Source: Enterobacter cloacae complex sp. R_G8
GTDB lineage: Bacteria; Pseudomonadota; Gammaproteobacteria; Enterobacterales; Enterobacteriaceae
Direction of reading: 5' to 3'
Assembly: GCF_024599795.1 (NCBI RefSeq)
Contig: NZ_CP102246.1
Coordinates: forward strand, 496,001 to 560,000
Length of the DNA: 64,000 nt
Part shown: positions 35,533-45,557 of the stretch, in pieces
Layout of the letters: each line of letters opens with the position of its first letter
Numbering within the stretch: position 1 is the stretch's first letter
Translations under genes and position numbers: made by a program
The notes under the pieces: generated by a model
Told to the model about the DNA's origin: nothing
Databases searched by the model: none
Seen by the model: only the letters and a program-made list of their open reading frames with translations

Positions 35533-36798
35533 GTGAAAAATAACGAACTGAACGACCGGCGTTTACAGGCGACGCCGCGCGGCATCGGCGTGATGTGTAA
35601 CTTCTATGCCGATAAAGCTGAAAACGCCACGGTGTGGGACGTCGAGGGCAACGAGTATATCGACTTCGCCGCCGGAATAGCGGTGCTGAACACCGGGCAT
35701 CGCCATCCAAAAATCATTTCCGCCATTGAAAAACAACTTCACGCCTTCACCCATACGGCGTACCAGATTGTGCCGTACGAAGGTTATGTGTCGCTTGCCG
35801 AGCGCATCAACGGGCGCGTGCCGATTGACGGCCCGGCAAAAACCGCTTTCTTCTCAACGGGGGCAGAAGCCGTCGAAAACGCGGTAAAAATTGCCCGCGC
35901 ATACACCAGACGCCCTGGCCTGATTACCTTTGGTGGCGCCTTCCATGGGCGCACCTTTATGACCATGGCGCTGACCGGGAAAGTCGCACCCTACAAGCTG
36001 GGCTTCGGGCCGTTTCCTGGCTCGGTATATCACGCCCAATACCCCAATGAACTGCACGGTGTCAGTACGGTGGAGGCATTAAAAAGCCTGGAGCGTATCT
36101 TCAAAGCGGACATTGCCCCGGACCAGGTGGCAGCCATCATTCTTGAACCGGTTCAGGGCGAGGGCGGTTTCAATATCGCACCGGCGGATTTTATGCAGGC
36201 CCTGCGCGCCCTGTGCGATACCCACGGTATTTTGCTGATCGCCGACGAGGTGCAAAGCGGTTTTGCACGTACCGGGAAACTGTTCTCGATGGAACACCAC
36301 TGCGTGAAGCCGGATCTGATCACCATGGCGAAAAGCCTGGCGGGTGGGATGCCGCTCTCGGCGGTATCGGGCCGCGCCGAGGTGATGGACGCACCTGCAC
36401 CTGGCGGACTGGGCGGTACCTATGCCGGTAACCCACTGGCGATCGCCGCCGCACATGCCGTGCTGGACGTGATTGATGAAGAAGACCTCTGCACCCGCTC
36501 GGCGCATCTGGGTCATCACCTGGTGGAAGTGCTGAACAAAGCGAAGGAACACTGCCCGTATATCGCGGATATCCGCGCGCAGGGCTCAATGGTGGCGGTG
36601 GAGTTTAACGATCCGCAATCCGGACAACCGTCGCCGGAATTTACCCGTCAGGTGCAGGAGCGAGCCCTGCAGGAAGGCCTTCTGCTTCTGAGTTGCGGCG
36701 TGTACGGTAACGTCATCCGCTTCCTTTACCCGCTCACAATCCCTGAAGTGCAGTTCCGTAAAGCGCTGGACATTATTTCTGCGTCGCTGACTCGTTAA
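35533..36798 (+). CDS. puuE: PuuE-like 4-aminobutyrate aminotransferase
   Basis: 421 residues, class III PLP aminotransferase, same length as E. coli PuuE and closer to it than to GabT (for example PRGIGVMCNFYADKAENAT, FTHTAYQIVPYEGY). PLP Lys is in MAKSLAGGMPL, the PLP-binding Asp in LIADEVQSGFAR. It should convert GABA and 2-oxoglutarate to succinate semialdehyde and glutamate. The GTG start at 35533 has AGGGGGA upstream. It is alone, between its own hairpin terminator and rpoH; E. coli has no such gene here. The symbol marks closest similarity, not proven orthology. Confidence 0.85.
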   Translation: MKNNELNDRRLQATPRGIGVMCNFYADKAENATVWDVEGNEYIDFAAGIAVLNTGHRHPKIISAIEKQLHAFTHTAYQIVPYEGYVSLAERINGRVPIDGPAKTAFFSTGAEAVENAVKIARAYTRRPGLITFGGAFHGRTFMTMALTGKVAPYKLGFGPFPGSVYHAQYPNELHGVSTVEALKSLERIFKADIAPDQVAAIILEPVQGEGGFNIAPADFMQALRALCDTHGILLIADEVQSGFARTGKLFSMEHHCVKPDLITMAKSLAGGMPLSAVSGRAEVMDAPAPGGLGGTYAGNPLAIAAAHAVLDVIDEEDLCTRSAHLGHHLVEVLNKAKEHCPYIADIRAQGSMVAVEFNDPQSGQPSPEFTRQVQERALQEGLLLLSCGVYGNVIRFLYPLTIPEVQFRKALDIISASLTR

Positions 36799-36804
36799 AG
36801 CCAG

Positions 36805-36831
36805 AAGCCCGGTGAAATTCCTGCCGGGCTT
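36805..36831 (+). terminator. Hairpin after the aminotransferase gene
   Basis: AAGCCCGG (36805-36812) and CCGGGCTT (36824-36831) form a perfect 8-bp stem 6 bp past the stop. The T run after it is poor (ATCATATATTC), so termination may be partial. Confidence 0.6.
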
Positions 36832-36886
36832 ATCATATATTCATTTCAAATTTGCTATTCCAAAATCATAAAAATGGGGTATGTTT

Positions 36887-36901
36887 TAGCAGAGTATGCT
36901 G
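36887..36901 (+). promoter_or_regulatory. Lrp-like site upstream of livJ
   Basis: TAGCAGAGTATGCTG matches the Lrp consensus YAGHAWATTWTDCTR at 13 of 15 positions, 93 bp before the livJ ATG. Lrp with leucine represses livJ and livKHMGF in E. coli; the match is by eye. Confidence 0.5.
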
Positions 36902-36994
36902 AAAAAGCGCAAACAGCACACCTATAACTGAAATAAAGCGCTGCACAACAACATCACAACAATCGTAATAACCATAATAATGGGGAATCTCAGG

Positions 36995-38095
36995 ATGAAC
37001 ATGAAGGGTAAAGCGTTACTGGCAGGATGTATCGCGTTGGCATTCAGCACCATGGCGCAGGCCGATATTAAAGTGGCCGTGGTGGGCGCGATGTCCGGTC
37101 CGGTAGCACAGTATGGCGACCAGGAATTTACGGGCGCAGAACAGGCGGTTGCCGATATTAATGCGAAGGGCGGTATCAAGGGCGAAAAACTGCAGATCGT
37201 AAAATATGATGATGCCTGTGACCCGAAACAAGCGGTTGCCGTGGCGAACAAAGTGGTGAACGACGGCATCAAATACGTTATCGGTCACCTGTGCTCCTCT
37301 TCCACCCAGCCTGCGTCTGATATCTACGAAGACGAAGGTATCCTGATGATCACCCCGGCCGCAACGGCGCCGGAGCTGACGTCGCGTGGCTATAAGCTGA
37401 TCCTGCGCACCACCGGTCTGGACTCCGATCAGGGCCCAACGGCCGCCAAATACATTGTCGAAAAAGTGAAGCCGAAGCGTATCGCGATTGTGCATGACAA
37501 ACAGCAGTACGGTGAGGGTCTGGCGCGCTCCGTACAGGATAACCTCAAGAAAGCGAATGCTGACGTCGTGTTCTTTGATGGTATCACCGCCGGTGAGAAA
37601 GACTTCTCCACCCTGGTGGCGCGTCTGAAGAAAGAGAATATCGACTTCGTATACTACGGTGGCTACCACCCGGAAATGGGCCAGATCCTGCGTCAGGCTC
37701 GTGCTGCGGGTCTGAAAACCCAGTTTATGGGTCCGGAAGGGGTGGCGAACGTTTCCCTGTCTAACATCGCCGGTGAGTCTGCGGAAGGCCTGCTGGTGAC
37801 CAAGCCGAAGAACTACGACCAGGTTCCTGCGAACAAACCTATCGTAGATGCTATCAAGGCGAAGAAACAGGATCCAAGCGGCGCGTTCGTCTGGACCACC
37901 TACGCGGCACTGCAGTCTCTGCAGGCGGGTCTGAACCAGTCAGCCGATCCGGCTGAGATTGCCACCTGGCTGAAAGCGAACTCTGTTGATACCGTGATGG
38001 GGCCGCTCTCCTGGGATGAGAAGGGCGATCTGAAGGGCTTCGAGTTCGGCGTGTTTGACTGGCATGCCAACGGTACTGCTACTGACGCAAAATAA
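36995..38095 (+). CDS. livJ: LivJ, Leu/Ile/Val-binding protein
   Basis: 366 residues from the ATG at 36995. Signal peptide [23 protein letters not shown], then the mature protein starting [20 protein letters not shown] type I periplasmic binding fold; [18 protein letters not shown] contains the residues that hold the ligand. It delivers leucine, isoleucine and valine to LivHMGF. A first in-frame ATG at 36980 would add five residues and lacks a counterpart in E. coli. Followed by a double palindromic repeat. Confidence 0.97.
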   Translation: MNMKGKALLAGCIALAFSTMAQADIKVAVVGAMSGPVAQYGDQEFTGAEQAVADINAKGGIKGEKLQIVKYDDACDPKQAVAVANKVVNDGIKYVIGHLCSSSTQPASDIYEDEGILMITPAATAPELTSRGYKLILRTTGLDSDQGPTAAKYIVEKVKPKRIAIVHDKQQYGEGLARSVQDNLKKANADVVFFDGITAGEKDFSTLVARLKKENIDFVYYGGYHPEMGQILRQARAAGLKTQFMGPEGVANVSLSNIAGESAEGLLVTKPKNYDQVPANKPIVDAIKAKKQDPSGAFVWTTYAALQSLQAGLNQSADPAEIATWLKANSVDTVMGPLSWDEKGDLKGFEFGVFDWHANGTATDAK

Positions 38096-38113
38096 TGCTG
38101 GTGCGGGTTGATG

Positions 38114-38195
38114 CCCTCACCCTAACCCTCTCCCACGGGGAGAGGGGATTACCCGGTTTTCTCCCTCTCCCTTAGGGAGAGGGCCGGGGTGAGGG
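38114..38195. repeat. Facing pair of CCCTCTCCC repeats between livJ and panM
   Basis: Two units, each CCCTCTCCC-N3-GGGAGAGGG (38125-38145 and 38163-38183), flanked outside by CCCTCACCC on the left and GGGGTGAGGG on the right. The whole element is an imperfect inverted repeat of about 80 bp, able to form either two short hairpins or one long one. It lies in the convergent livJ-panM gap. Confidence 0.88.
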
Positions 38196-38212
38196 TATCA
38201 GGACGCACAAAT

Positions 38213-38596
38213 CTAGCGCTTCTCCCATCCATTTTTCTGCGCCGTAAACCCTAACGCCTGCATAAACGCCGCCATCACGCTACGGTCCTCCACGCCTACG
38301 TCGGCCATCCACCAGGAGGTAATGCTGGGGTTTTCACGGATCACTTCTTCAATCAGGTACTGTCCTACGCCGCGACGACGGGTGACGTCACGCACGCGCA
38401 GAGAGTCCAGCGCTCCTTCCGCGCCGCTCAGCGTCACGCGAACAGCCGCCAGCAGGCGCTCGTTGAAGCGCGCGGCATAAATACGGTGGGTGTCATCAAC
38501 GTTGAGCGACGAAGGGGAATATTCCGGCCAGATCTTGCCCAGGTCGATATGATCCTGGTCGCTAAAGGTCACCAGACGAACGATAGTCAGTTTCAT
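38213..38596 (-). CDS. panM: PanM (PanZ), aspartate decarboxylase maturation factor
   Basis: 127 residues from the ATG at 38596, matching E. coli PanM; five upstream residues are optional. GNAT fold with the acetyl-CoA binding motif RRRGVGQYLIEEV. PanM promotes cleavage of the PanD precursor and lets CoA feed back on pantothenate synthesis. Lies between livJ and livK on the opposite strand, as in E. coli. Confidence 0.95.
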   Translation of the reverse strand: MKLTIVRLVTFSDQDHIDLGKIWPEYSPSSLNVDDTHRIYAARFNERLLAAVRVTLSGAEGALDSLRVRDVTRRRGVGQYLIEEVIRENPSITSWWMADVGVEDRSVMAAFMQALGFTAQKNGWEKR

Positions 38597-39020
38597 TAGC
38601 TGCTTGTCCAAATCAAATTGAGTAGAGGCAGTGTACTCAATTTATTCGCTCAGCGGCTTCCTCTTTTTATTCCCGTTTGCCAGGGGATTAGTTTTTTGCC
38701 AGCGCGAAGTGCAGTTTGAAAACACATGGATCGAAAAATAAGCAGAATTTTAACCTGAATGGCAGTGATTTATTCGGCGCTTTGTACCGTTATTTTATGC
38801 TGCAAACTGCACTTTTATTTGTTTATCTCTGCCTGATTTCAGAATATTATCTTTGCTTAATCGCCTGAAAAATAGAGATTTTAGTCTGGTTTTTGATAAA
38901 AACCTGCGCTAAACCATTAAAGGCACTGGTAAAAATAGCGTTGTGCATTAAAAGTACAGAATGCTTTTTAACCATAATAAAACAAAATATATACACGACA
39001 TCACGAATGGGGATTCAGAG
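38597..39020 (+). promoter_or_regulatory. Long AT-rich control region of livKHMGF
   Basis: 424 bp without a gene. It is clearly more AT-rich than its surroundings. CAGAATATTATCTTT (38840-38854) matches the Lrp consensus at 12 of 15 positions. No leader peptide with a run of leucine codons was found. Promoter elements were not assigned with confidence. Confidence 0.5.
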
Positions 39021-40130
39021 ATGAAAAGGAACGCGAAGACGTTAATCGCGGGCATGGTTGCATTGTCTCTCTCGCATGCAGCTATGGCGGAAGAGATTAA
39101 AGTTGCGGTGGTCGGTGCCATGTCCGGGCCTGTTGCCCAGTGGGGGGACATGGAGTTCAACGGCGCACGTCAGGCAATTAAAGACATCAACGCCAAAGGC
39201 GGCATCAAAGGCGACAAGCTGGTGGGCGTGGAGTACGACGACGCCTGCGATCCAAAACAGGCCGTCGCGGTGGCGAACAAAATCGTGAACGATGGCATCC
39301 AGTATGTGATCGGCCATCTGTGCTCATCATCCACTCAGCCAGCGTCTGATATCTACGAAGACGAAGGTATTCTGATGATTACCCCCGGTGCCACCAACCC
39401 GGAGCTGACCCAGCGCGGCTACCAGCACATTATGCGTACCGCCGGTCTGGACTCCTCCCAGGGGCCAACCGCGGCGAAATACATCCTCGAGACGGTTAAA
39501 CCGCAGCGCATTGCCATTATTCATGACAAACAGCAGTACGGCGAAGGCCTGGCGCGTTCTGTTCAGGACGGGCTGAAAAAAGGTGGCGCAAATATTGTCT
39601 TCTTCGACGGGATTACCGCGGGTGAGAAAGATTTCTCCGCGCTGATCGCCCGTCTGCAAAAAGAGAATATCGACTTTGTTTACTACGGTGGTTATTACCC
39701 GGAAATGGGCCAGATGCTGCGCCAGGCGCGCTCGGTCGGTCTGAAAACCCAGTTCATGGGGCCAGAAGGCGTGGGTAACGCCTCCCTGTCTAACATCGCC
39801 GGTGATGCCGCTGAAGGCATGCTGGTGACGATGCCAAAACGCTATGACCAGGATCCGGCGAACAAAGCTATCGTAGAGGCGCTCAAGGCGCAGAAGAAAG
39901 ATCCAAGTGGTCCGTACGTCTGGATCACCTACGCGGCCGTGCAGTCTCTGGCCACCGCGCTGGATCGCACCGGCAGCAAAGAACCGCTGGATCTGGTGAA
40001 AGATTTAAAAGCACACGGGGCGAACACCGTGATTGGGCCGCTGAACTGGGATGAGAAAGGCGATCTGAAGGGATTTGAATTTGGTGTCTTTAAGTGGCAC
40101 GCCGACGGTTCGTCTTCGGCCGCCAAATAA
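39021..40130 (+). CDS. livK: LivK, leucine-specific binding protein
   Basis: 369 residues from the ATG at 39021, behind GGGG and with the E. coli length. Signal peptide [23 protein letters not shown]; mature [20 protein letters not shown]. Close paralogue of LivJ; Trp at the WGD position (Tyr in LivJ) is one of the residues that distinguish leucine-specific from LIV binding. First gene of livKHMGF. Confidence 0.97.
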   Translation: MKRNAKTLIAGMVALSLSHAAMAEEIKVAVVGAMSGPVAQWGDMEFNGARQAIKDINAKGGIKGDKLVGVEYDDACDPKQAVAVANKIVNDGIQYVIGHLCSSSTQPASDIYEDEGILMITPGATNPELTQRGYQHIMRTAGLDSSQGPTAAKYILETVKPQRIAIIHDKQQYGEGLARSVQDGLKKGGANIVFFDGITAGEKDFSALIARLQKENIDFVYYGGYYPEMGQMLRQARSVGLKTQFMGPEGVGNASLSNIAGDAAEGMLVTMPKRYDQDPANKAIVEALKAQKKDPSGPYVWITYAAVQSLATALDRTGSKEPLDLVKDLKAHGANTVIGPLNWDEKGDLKGFEFGVFKWHADGSSSAAK

Positions 40131-40134
40131 TTAT

Positions 40135-40159
40135 CCCGCCGCCCGGACCGCCGGGCGGG
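40135..40159 (+). other. GC-rich hairpin between livK and livH
   Basis: GCCCGG (40141-40146) pairs with CCGGGC (40151-40156) around ACCG, extended by flanking C and G runs. There is no T run behind it. It probably stabilises or partly ends the livK mRNA so that binding protein exceeds permease. Confidence 0.65.
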
Positions 40160-40176
40160 TATAAAAAGGTTTGCAT

Positions 40177-41103
40177 ATGTCCGAGCAGTTTCTCTATTTC
40201 CTGCAGCAGATGTTTAACGGCGTCACGCTGGGAAGCACCTACGCGCTGATTGCCATTGGCTATACGATGGTGTACGGCATTATCGGCATGATCAACTTCG
40301 CCCACGGCGAGGTGTACATGATCGGTAGCTACGTCTCCTTTATGATCATCGCCGCGCTGATGATGATGGGTATCGACAGCAGCTGGCTGCTGGTCGCCGC
40401 CGGTTTTGTCGGCGCGATTGTGATTGCCAGCGCCTACGGCTGGAGCATCGAGCGGGTGGCCTACCGGCCGGTACGCAGCTCCAAGCGCCTGATTGCCCTC
40501 ATCTCCGCGATTGGGATGTCTATCTTCCTGCAAAACTACGTCAGCCTGACCGAAGGCTCGCGCGACGTGGCGTTGCCAAGCCTGTTTAACGGCCAGTGGA
40601 TCGTCGGCGCCAGCGAAAACTTCTCTGCCTCCATCACCACCATGCAGCTGGTTATCTGGGTGGTGACCTTTATTGCGATGCTCGCCCTGACGCTCTTCAT
40701 CCGCTACTCCCGCATGGGACGTGCCTGCCGCGCCTGCGCGGAAGATCTGAAGATGGCGAGCCTGCTCGGGATTAACACTGACCGCGTTATTGCCCTGACC
40801 TTTGTGATCGGCGCGGCGATGGCGGCGGTGGCGGGTGTTCTGCTCGGCCAGTTCTACGGCGTGATTAACCCGTACATCGGCTTTATGGCCGGGATGAAAG
40901 CCTTTACCGCGGCAGTACTGGGCGGTATTGGCAGTATTCCTGGCGCGATGATTGGCGGCCTGATTCTGGGCGTGGCAGAAGCGCTCTCCTCAGCGTATCT
41001 GAGTACCGAGTATAAAGATGTGGTCTCGTTTGCCCTGCTGATTCTGGTTCTGCTGGTGATGCCTACCGGTATTCTGGGTCGTCCGGAGGTAGAGAAAGTA
41101 TGA
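40177..41103 (+). CDS. livH: LivH, branched-chain amino acid ABC permease
   Basis: 308 residues from the ATG at 40177 with AAAGG upstream; an earlier TTG is not needed. Eight or so helices and the family segment [16 protein letters not shown] that contacts the ATPases. Nearly identical to E. coli LivH. Pairs with LivM; overlaps it by 4 bp. Confidence 0.97.
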   Translation: MSEQFLYFLQQMFNGVTLGSTYALIAIGYTMVYGIIGMINFAHGEVYMIGSYVSFMIIAALMMMGIDSSWLLVAAGFVGAIVIASAYGWSIERVAYRPVRSSKRLIALISAIGMSIFLQNYVSLTEGSRDVALPSLFNGQWIVGASENFSASITTMQLVIWVVTFIAMLALTLFIRYSRMGRACRACAEDLKMASLLGINTDRVIALTFVIGAAMAAVAGVLLGQFYGVINPYIGFMAGMKAFTAAVLGGIGSIPGAMIGGLILGVAEALSSAYLSTEYKDVVSFALLILVLLVMPTGILGRPEVEKV

Positions 41104-42377
41104 AACCGATGCATTTTGCAATGGCGCTGCTCTCTGCCGCCATGTTCTTCGTGCTGGCGGGCGTCTTTATGGGCGTTCAGTTAGAGCTGAACGGCACAAA
41201 GCTTGTGGTCGACACCGCCGCTGACATTCGCTGGCAGTGGGTCTTTATCGGCACCGCCGTGGTGTTCCTGTTCCAGCTGCTGCGTCCGCTGTTCCAGAAA
41301 ACGCTGAAAGGCGTCTCGGGACCGAAGTTTGTCCTGCCGGCTATCGACGGCTCCACCGTGAAGCAGAAGCTGTTCCTTGTGGCGCTGCTGGTGGCTGCGG
41401 TGGCGTGGCCGTTCGTGGTCTCGCGCGGCACGGTAGATATCGCCACCCTGACCATGATCTACGTTATTCTGGGTCTGGGCCTGAACGTGGTAGTGGGGCT
41501 CTCTGGCCTGCTGGTACTGGGCTACGGCGGTTTCTACGCCATTGGCGCGTATACCTTTGCGCTACTGAACCACTATTACGGTCTCGGCTTCTGGACCTGT
41601 CTGCCGCTGGCGGGGCTGGTCTCTGCCGCTGCAGGTTTCCTGCTTGGCTTCCCGGTGCTGCGCCTGCGCGGTGACTACCTGGCGATTGTGACCTTAGGCT
41701 TCGGCGAAATCGTCCGTATCCTGCTGCTCAACAATACCGAGGTGACCGGCGGCCCGAACGGCATCAGCCAGATCCCGAAACCAACCTTCTTTGGTCTGGA
41801 GTTCAGCCGTACCGCCCGTGAAGGCGGCTGGGATACCTTCAGCAACTTCTTTGGCGTGAAGTATGATCCGTCCGACCGCGTTATCTGGCTCTACATGGTG
41901 GCGCTGCTGCTGGTGGTCATCACGCTGTTCGTGATTAACCGCCTGCTGCGTATGCCGCTGGGCCGCGCGTGGGAAGCGCTGCGTGAAGATGAGATCGCCT
42001 GCCGCTCCCTGGGCCTCAACCCGACCCGCATTAAGCTGACCGCGTTCACCATCAGCGCCGCGTTCGCCGGTTTTGCCGGCACGCTGTTTGCCGCGCGTCA
42101 GGGCTTTGTCAGCCCGGAATCGTTCACCTTTGCCGAATCCGCCTTTGTGCTGGCGATTGTGGTGCTCGGCGGGATGGGCTCGCAGTTCGCCGTGATCCTC
42201 GCTGCCATTCTGCTGGTGGTCTCGCGCGAACTGATGCGTGACTTTAACGAATACAGCATGCTGATGCTGGGTGGTTTGATGGTGCTGATGATGATCTGGC
42301 GTCCGCAGGGGCTGCTGCCGATGACCCGTCCACAGCTGAAGCTGAAGAACGGGCAAGCGAAAGGAGAGCAGGCATGA
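41100..42377 (+). CDS. livM: LivM, branched-chain amino acid ABC permease
   Basis: 425 residues. An N-terminal extension with extra helices precedes the permease core ([20 protein letters not shown]); the coupling loop is [19 protein letters not shown]. With LivH it forms the membrane channel. Overlaps of 4 bp with livH and livG. Confidence 0.97.
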   Translation: MKPMHFAMALLSAAMFFVLAGVFMGVQLELNGTKLVVDTAADIRWQWVFIGTAVVFLFQLLRPLFQKTLKGVSGPKFVLPAIDGSTVKQKLFLVALLVAAVAWPFVVSRGTVDIATLTMIYVILGLGLNVVVGLSGLLVLGYGGFYAIGAYTFALLNHYYGLGFWTCLPLAGLVSAAAGFLLGFPVLRLRGDYLAIVTLGFGEIVRILLLNNTEVTGGPNGISQIPKPTFFGLEFSRTAREGGWDTFSNFFGVKYDPSDRVIWLYMVALLLVVITLFVINRLLRMPLGRAWEALREDEIACRSLGLNPTRIKLTAFTISAAFAGFAGTLFAARQGFVSPESFTFAESAFVLAIVVLGGMGSQFAVILAAILLVVSRELMRDFNEYSMLMLGGLMVLMMIWRPQGLLPMTRPQLKLKNGQAKGEQA

Positions 42378-43141
42378 GTCAGCCATTATTATCCGTTAAC
42401 GGTCTGATGATGCGTTTTGGCGGCCTGCTGGCAGTCAACAATGTGAATCTGGATCTGCACAAGAAAGAGATCGTCTCCCTGATTGGCCCGAACGGCGCGG
42501 GAAAAACCACGGTCTTTAACTGCCTGACCGGTTTCTACAAGCCGACGGGCGGCACCATCATGCTGCGCGACCAGCACCTGGAAGGGCTGCCGGGCCAGCA
42601 GATTGCCCGCATGGGCGTGGTGCGTACCTTCCAGCACGTGCGTCTGTTCCGCGAGATGACGGTGATTGAGAACCTGCTGGTGGCGCAACACCAGCAGCTG
42701 AAAACCGGTCTGTTCTCCGGCCTGCTGAAAACGCCGGCCTTTCGCCGGGCGCAGAGCGAAGCGCTGGATCGTGCGGCGACCTGGCTCGACCGTATCGGTC
42801 TGCTGCCGCATGCCAACCGCCAGGCAAGTAACCTTGCGTACGGTGACCAGCGTCGCCTTGAGATCGTGCGCTGCATGGTAACGCAGCCGGAAATCCTGAT
42901 GCTCGATGAACCCGCAGCGGGTCTGAACCCGAAAGAGACCAAAGAGCTGGACGAGCTGATTGCTGAACTTCGCGATCATCACGACACCACTATCCTGCTG
43001 ATTGAGCACGATATGAAGCTGGTGATGGGCATTTCAGACCGTATCTACGTGGTGAACCAGGGGACGCCGCTGGCAAACGGCACGCCGGAAGAGATCCGCA
43101 ACAATCCGGACGTGATCCGCGCATACCTGGGTGAGGCATAA
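42374..43141 (+). CDS. livG: LivG, branched-chain amino acid ABC ATPase
   Basis: 255 residues. Walker [10 protein letters not shown], signature region [14 protein letters not shown], Walker [11 protein letters not shown], switch His in IEHDM. The signature is the variant LAYGDQRR common in LivG. Powers LivHM together with LivF. Confidence 0.97.
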   Translation: MSQPLLSVNGLMMRFGGLLAVNNVNLDLHKKEIVSLIGPNGAGKTTVFNCLTGFYKPTGGTIMLRDQHLEGLPGQQIARMGVVRTFQHVRLFREMTVIENLLVAQHQQLKTGLFSGLLKTPAFRRAQSEALDRAATWLDRIGLLPHANRQASNLAYGDQRRLEIVRCMVTQPEILMLDEPAAGLNPKETKELDELIAELRDHHDTTILLIEHDMKLVMGISDRIYVVNQGTPLANGTPEEIRNNPDVIRAYLGEA

Positions 43142-43142
43142 G

Positions 43143-43856
43143 ATGGAAAAAGCGATGTTAACGTTTGACAAGGTCAACGCCCACTACGGCAAGATCCAGG
43201 CGCTGCACGACGTCAGCCTGCATATCAATCAGGGCGAAATCGTCACCCTGATTGGGGCTAACGGCGCGGGCAAAACCACGCTGCTCGGTACCCTGTGCGG
43301 CGACCCGCGCGCCACCAGCGGGCGGATTGTGTTTGATGGCAAAGACATCACCGACTGGCAGACCGCCAGGATCATGCGTGAAGCGGTGGCGATAGTCCCT
43401 GAAGGGCGTCGCGTCTTCTCGCGTATGACGGTGGAAGAGAACCTGGCGATGGGCGGCTTCTTCGCTGACCGCGACCAGTATCAGTCCCGCATCAAGTGGG
43501 TGTATGAGCTCTTCCCGCGCCTGTGGGAGCGTCGTATTCAGCGTGCGGGCACCATGTCCGGCGGTGAGCAGCAGATGCTGGCGATCGGCCGCGCCCTGAT
43601 GAGCCAGCCGCGCCTGCTGCTGCTGGATGAACCGTCGCTGGGTCTTGCGCCAATTATCATTCAGCAGATCTTCGACACCATCGAGCAGTTGCGTAAAGAG
43701 GGGATGACCATCTTCCTCGTCGAGCAGAACGCCAACCAGGCGCTGAAGCTCGCCGACCGCGGTTACGTGCTGGAGAACGGCCACGTGGTGCTTGAGGATA
43801 CCGGCGATGCGCTGCTGGCGAATGAAGCGGTGCGGAGTGCGTATTTAGGCGGTTAA
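43143..43856 (+). CDS. livF: LivF, branched-chain amino acid ABC ATPase
   Basis: 237 residues from the ATG at 43143, 1 bp after the livG stop. Walker A GANGAGKTT, signature MSGGEQQMLAIGRAL, Walker B LLLDEPSLGL; Gln replaces the switch His in LVEQN, as normal for LivF. Last gene of the operon, followed by a repeat pair. Confidence 0.97.
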   Translation: MEKAMLTFDKVNAHYGKIQALHDVSLHINQGEIVTLIGANGAGKTTLLGTLCGDPRATSGRIVFDGKDITDWQTARIMREAVAIVPEGRRVFSRMTVEENLAMGGFFADRDQYQSRIKWVYELFPRLWERRIQRAGTMSGGEQQMLAIGRALMSQPRLLLLDEPSLGLAPIIIQQIFDTIEQLRKEGMTIFLVEQNANQALKLADRGYVLENGHVVLEDTGDALLANEAVRSAYLGG

Positions 43857-43866
43857 TTGCATTTCC

Positions 43867-43949
43867 CCCTCACCCTAACCCTCTCCCTCAAGGGAGAGGG
43901 AACCGATCGCTTTTCTCCCTCTCCCTGTGGGAGAGGGCCGGGGTGAGGG
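43867..43949. repeat. Facing pair of CCCTCTCCC repeats between livF and ugpB
   Basis: Left unit with CCCTCACCC at 43867-43875 and a CCCTCTCCC/GGGAGAGGG hairpin at 43879-43900; right unit CCCTCTCCC-N3-GGGAGAGGG (43917-43937) followed by GGGGTGAGGG. Same layout as after livJ. It separates the liv and ugp operons. Confidence 0.88.
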
Positions 43950-44024
43950 CATCAGACCGCACCCCACCACACCCAACCACCCACCCAAACCCCTTCACAC
44001 AACCATCATCCCGCTGACCTTTTG

Positions 44025-44077
44025 TTGTCACTTATCTGTAAACAAAAAGTTATTTTTCTGTCATTCGAGCATGTCAT
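44025..44077 (+). promoter_or_regulatory. Putative tandem Pho boxes of the ugp operon
   Basis: TTGTCAC (44025-44031), four bases, CTGTAAA (44036-44042) has the 7-4-7 form of a Pho box. A further CTGTCAT (44058-44064) falls on the same 11-bp phase, and ATGTCAT (44071-44077) follows. PhoB-dependent induction by phosphate starvation is known for E. coli ugp. Matches were made by eye. Confidence 0.55.
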
Positions 44078-44137
44078 GTTACCTCGCGAGCATAAAACGC
44101 GTGATATCGCGCATCCGGCACAATAAGAGAGATGACA

Positions 44138-45454
44138 ATGACATCGTTACGACACACAGCTTTGGGTCTGGCACTGGGTCTGGCTTTTGCGACGAACGCA
44201 ATGGCTGTGACGACCATTCCGTTCTGGCATTCCATGGAAGGGGAGTTGGGTAAAGAGGTTGACTCCCTGGCGCAGCGTTTCAACGACACCCATCCGGATT
44301 ACAAAATTGTGCCGGTGTACAAAGGTAACTACGAGCAAAGCCTGAGCGCGGGCATTGCCGCCTTCCGTACCGGTAACGCCCCTGCGTTGTTACAGGTTTA
44401 TGAAGTGGGTACCGCGACCATGATGGCCTCCAAAGCCATCAAACCGGTCTATGAAGTGTTCAAAGAGGCGGGGATCAACTTCGACGAATCCCAGTTTGTA
44501 CCGACCGTAGCGGGTTATTACACCGATTCTAAAACCGGTCACCTGCTGTCTCAGCCGTTTAACAGCTCGACGCCGGTGCTGTACTACAACAAAGACGCCT
44601 TTAAGAAAGCCGGTTTAGACCCGGAGCAACCGCCAAAAACCTGGCAGGATCTGGCGGAGTACACCGCGAAGCTGAAAGCGGCGGGAATGAAGTGCGGCTA
44701 CGCCAGCGGCTGGCAGGGCTGGATCCAGATTGAAAACTTCAGCGCCTGGCACGGCCTGCCGGTGGCCACCAAAAACAACGGTTTCGACGGCACCGACGCG
44801 GTACTGGAGTTCAACAAGCCAGAGCAGGTGAAGCACATCGCGCTGCTGGAAGAGTTGAACAAGAAGGGTGATTTCAGCTACTTCGGCCGTAAAGACGAAT
44901 CCACCGAGAAGTTCTACAACGGTGACTGCGCCATTACCACCGCCTCGTCCGGCTCGCTGGCGGATATCCGTCACTATGCCAAATTCAACTACGGCGTGGG
45001 CATGATGCCGTACGACGCAGACGTGAAAGGCGCGCCGCAGAACGCCATCATCGGCGGAGCGAGCCTGTGGGTGATGCAGGGTAAAGACGCCGGCACCTAC
45101 AAAGGGGTGGCCGAGTTCCTCGACTTCCTGGCGAAACCTGAAAACGCGGCCGAATGGCACCAGAAAACCGGCTACCTGCCGATCACCAAGGCTGCCTATG
45201 ACCTGACCCGCGAGCAGGGCTTCTACAGCAAGAATCCGGGCGCGGATATCGCGACGCGTCAGATGCTGAACAAGCCGCCGTTGCCGTTCACCAAAGGGCT
45301 GCGTCTGGGCAACATGCCGCAGATCCGTACCATCGTCGATGAAGAGCTGGAAAGCGTGTGGACCGGCAAGAAAACACCACAGCAGGCGCTGGATTCAGCG
45401 GTAGAGCGCGGGAATCAGCTGCTGCGCCGCTTTGAGCAGTCCACGAAGTCTTAA
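44138..45454 (+). CDS. ugpB: UgpB, glycerol-3-phosphate-binding protein
   Basis: 438 residues using the second ATG (44138): AGAGAG then lies 6 bases upstream, whereas the first ATG (44132) is too close to it; the length then equals E. coli UgpB. Signal peptide [23 protein letters not shown]. Mature [25 protein letters not shown] and the SGWQGWIQ segment belong to the ligand pocket. Binds sn-glycerol-3-phosphate and glycerophosphocholine in the periplasm. Confidence 0.96.
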   Translation: MTSLRHTALGLALGLAFATNAMAVTTIPFWHSMEGELGKEVDSLAQRFNDTHPDYKIVPVYKGNYEQSLSAGIAAFRTGNAPALLQVYEVGTATMMASKAIKPVYEVFKEAGINFDESQFVPTVAGYYTDSKTGHLLSQPFNSSTPVLYYNKDAFKKAGLDPEQPPKTWQDLAEYTAKLKAAGMKCGYASGWQGWIQIENFSAWHGLPVATKNNGFDGTDAVLEFNKPEQVKHIALLEELNKKGDFSYFGRKDESTEKFYNGDCAITTASSGSLADIRHYAKFNYGVGMMPYDADVKGAPQNAIIGGASLWVMQGKDAGTYKGVAEFLDFLAKPENAAEWHQKTGYLPITKAAYDLTREQGFYSKNPGADIATRQMLNKPPLPFTKGLRLGNMPQIRTIVDEELESVWTGKKTPQQALDSAVERGNQLLRRFEQSTKS

Positions 45455-45460
45455 TCTTTT

Positions 45461-45536
45461 ACCCTCACCCTAACCCTCTCCCAAAAGGAGAGGGAACATA
45501 TCCCCCTCTCCCTTTGGGAGAGGGACGGGGTGAGGG
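45461..45536. repeat. Facing pair of CCCTCTCCC repeats inside the ugp operon
   Basis: CCCTCACCC (45461-45469), then CCCTCTCCC with a purine-rich loop and GGAGAGGG, then a second unit CCCTCTCCC-N3-GGGAGAGGG (45504-45524) and GGGGTGAGGG. It fills most of the 103-bp ugpB-ugpA gap and may reduce expression of the permease genes relative to ugpB. Confidence 0.87.
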
Positions 45537-45557
45537 GAAACCAACCTGAGCTAACCT

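Noticed and set aside
38114..38195. Possible CRISPR-like or tandem repeat
   Set aside because: Only two units, facing each other and palindromic, with no regular spacers and no cas genes in the window.
43927..44253. 108-codon open frame across the livF-ugpB gap
   Set aside because: It starts inside the palindromic repeat and crosses the Pho boxes and the ugpB start; translation is low-complexity.
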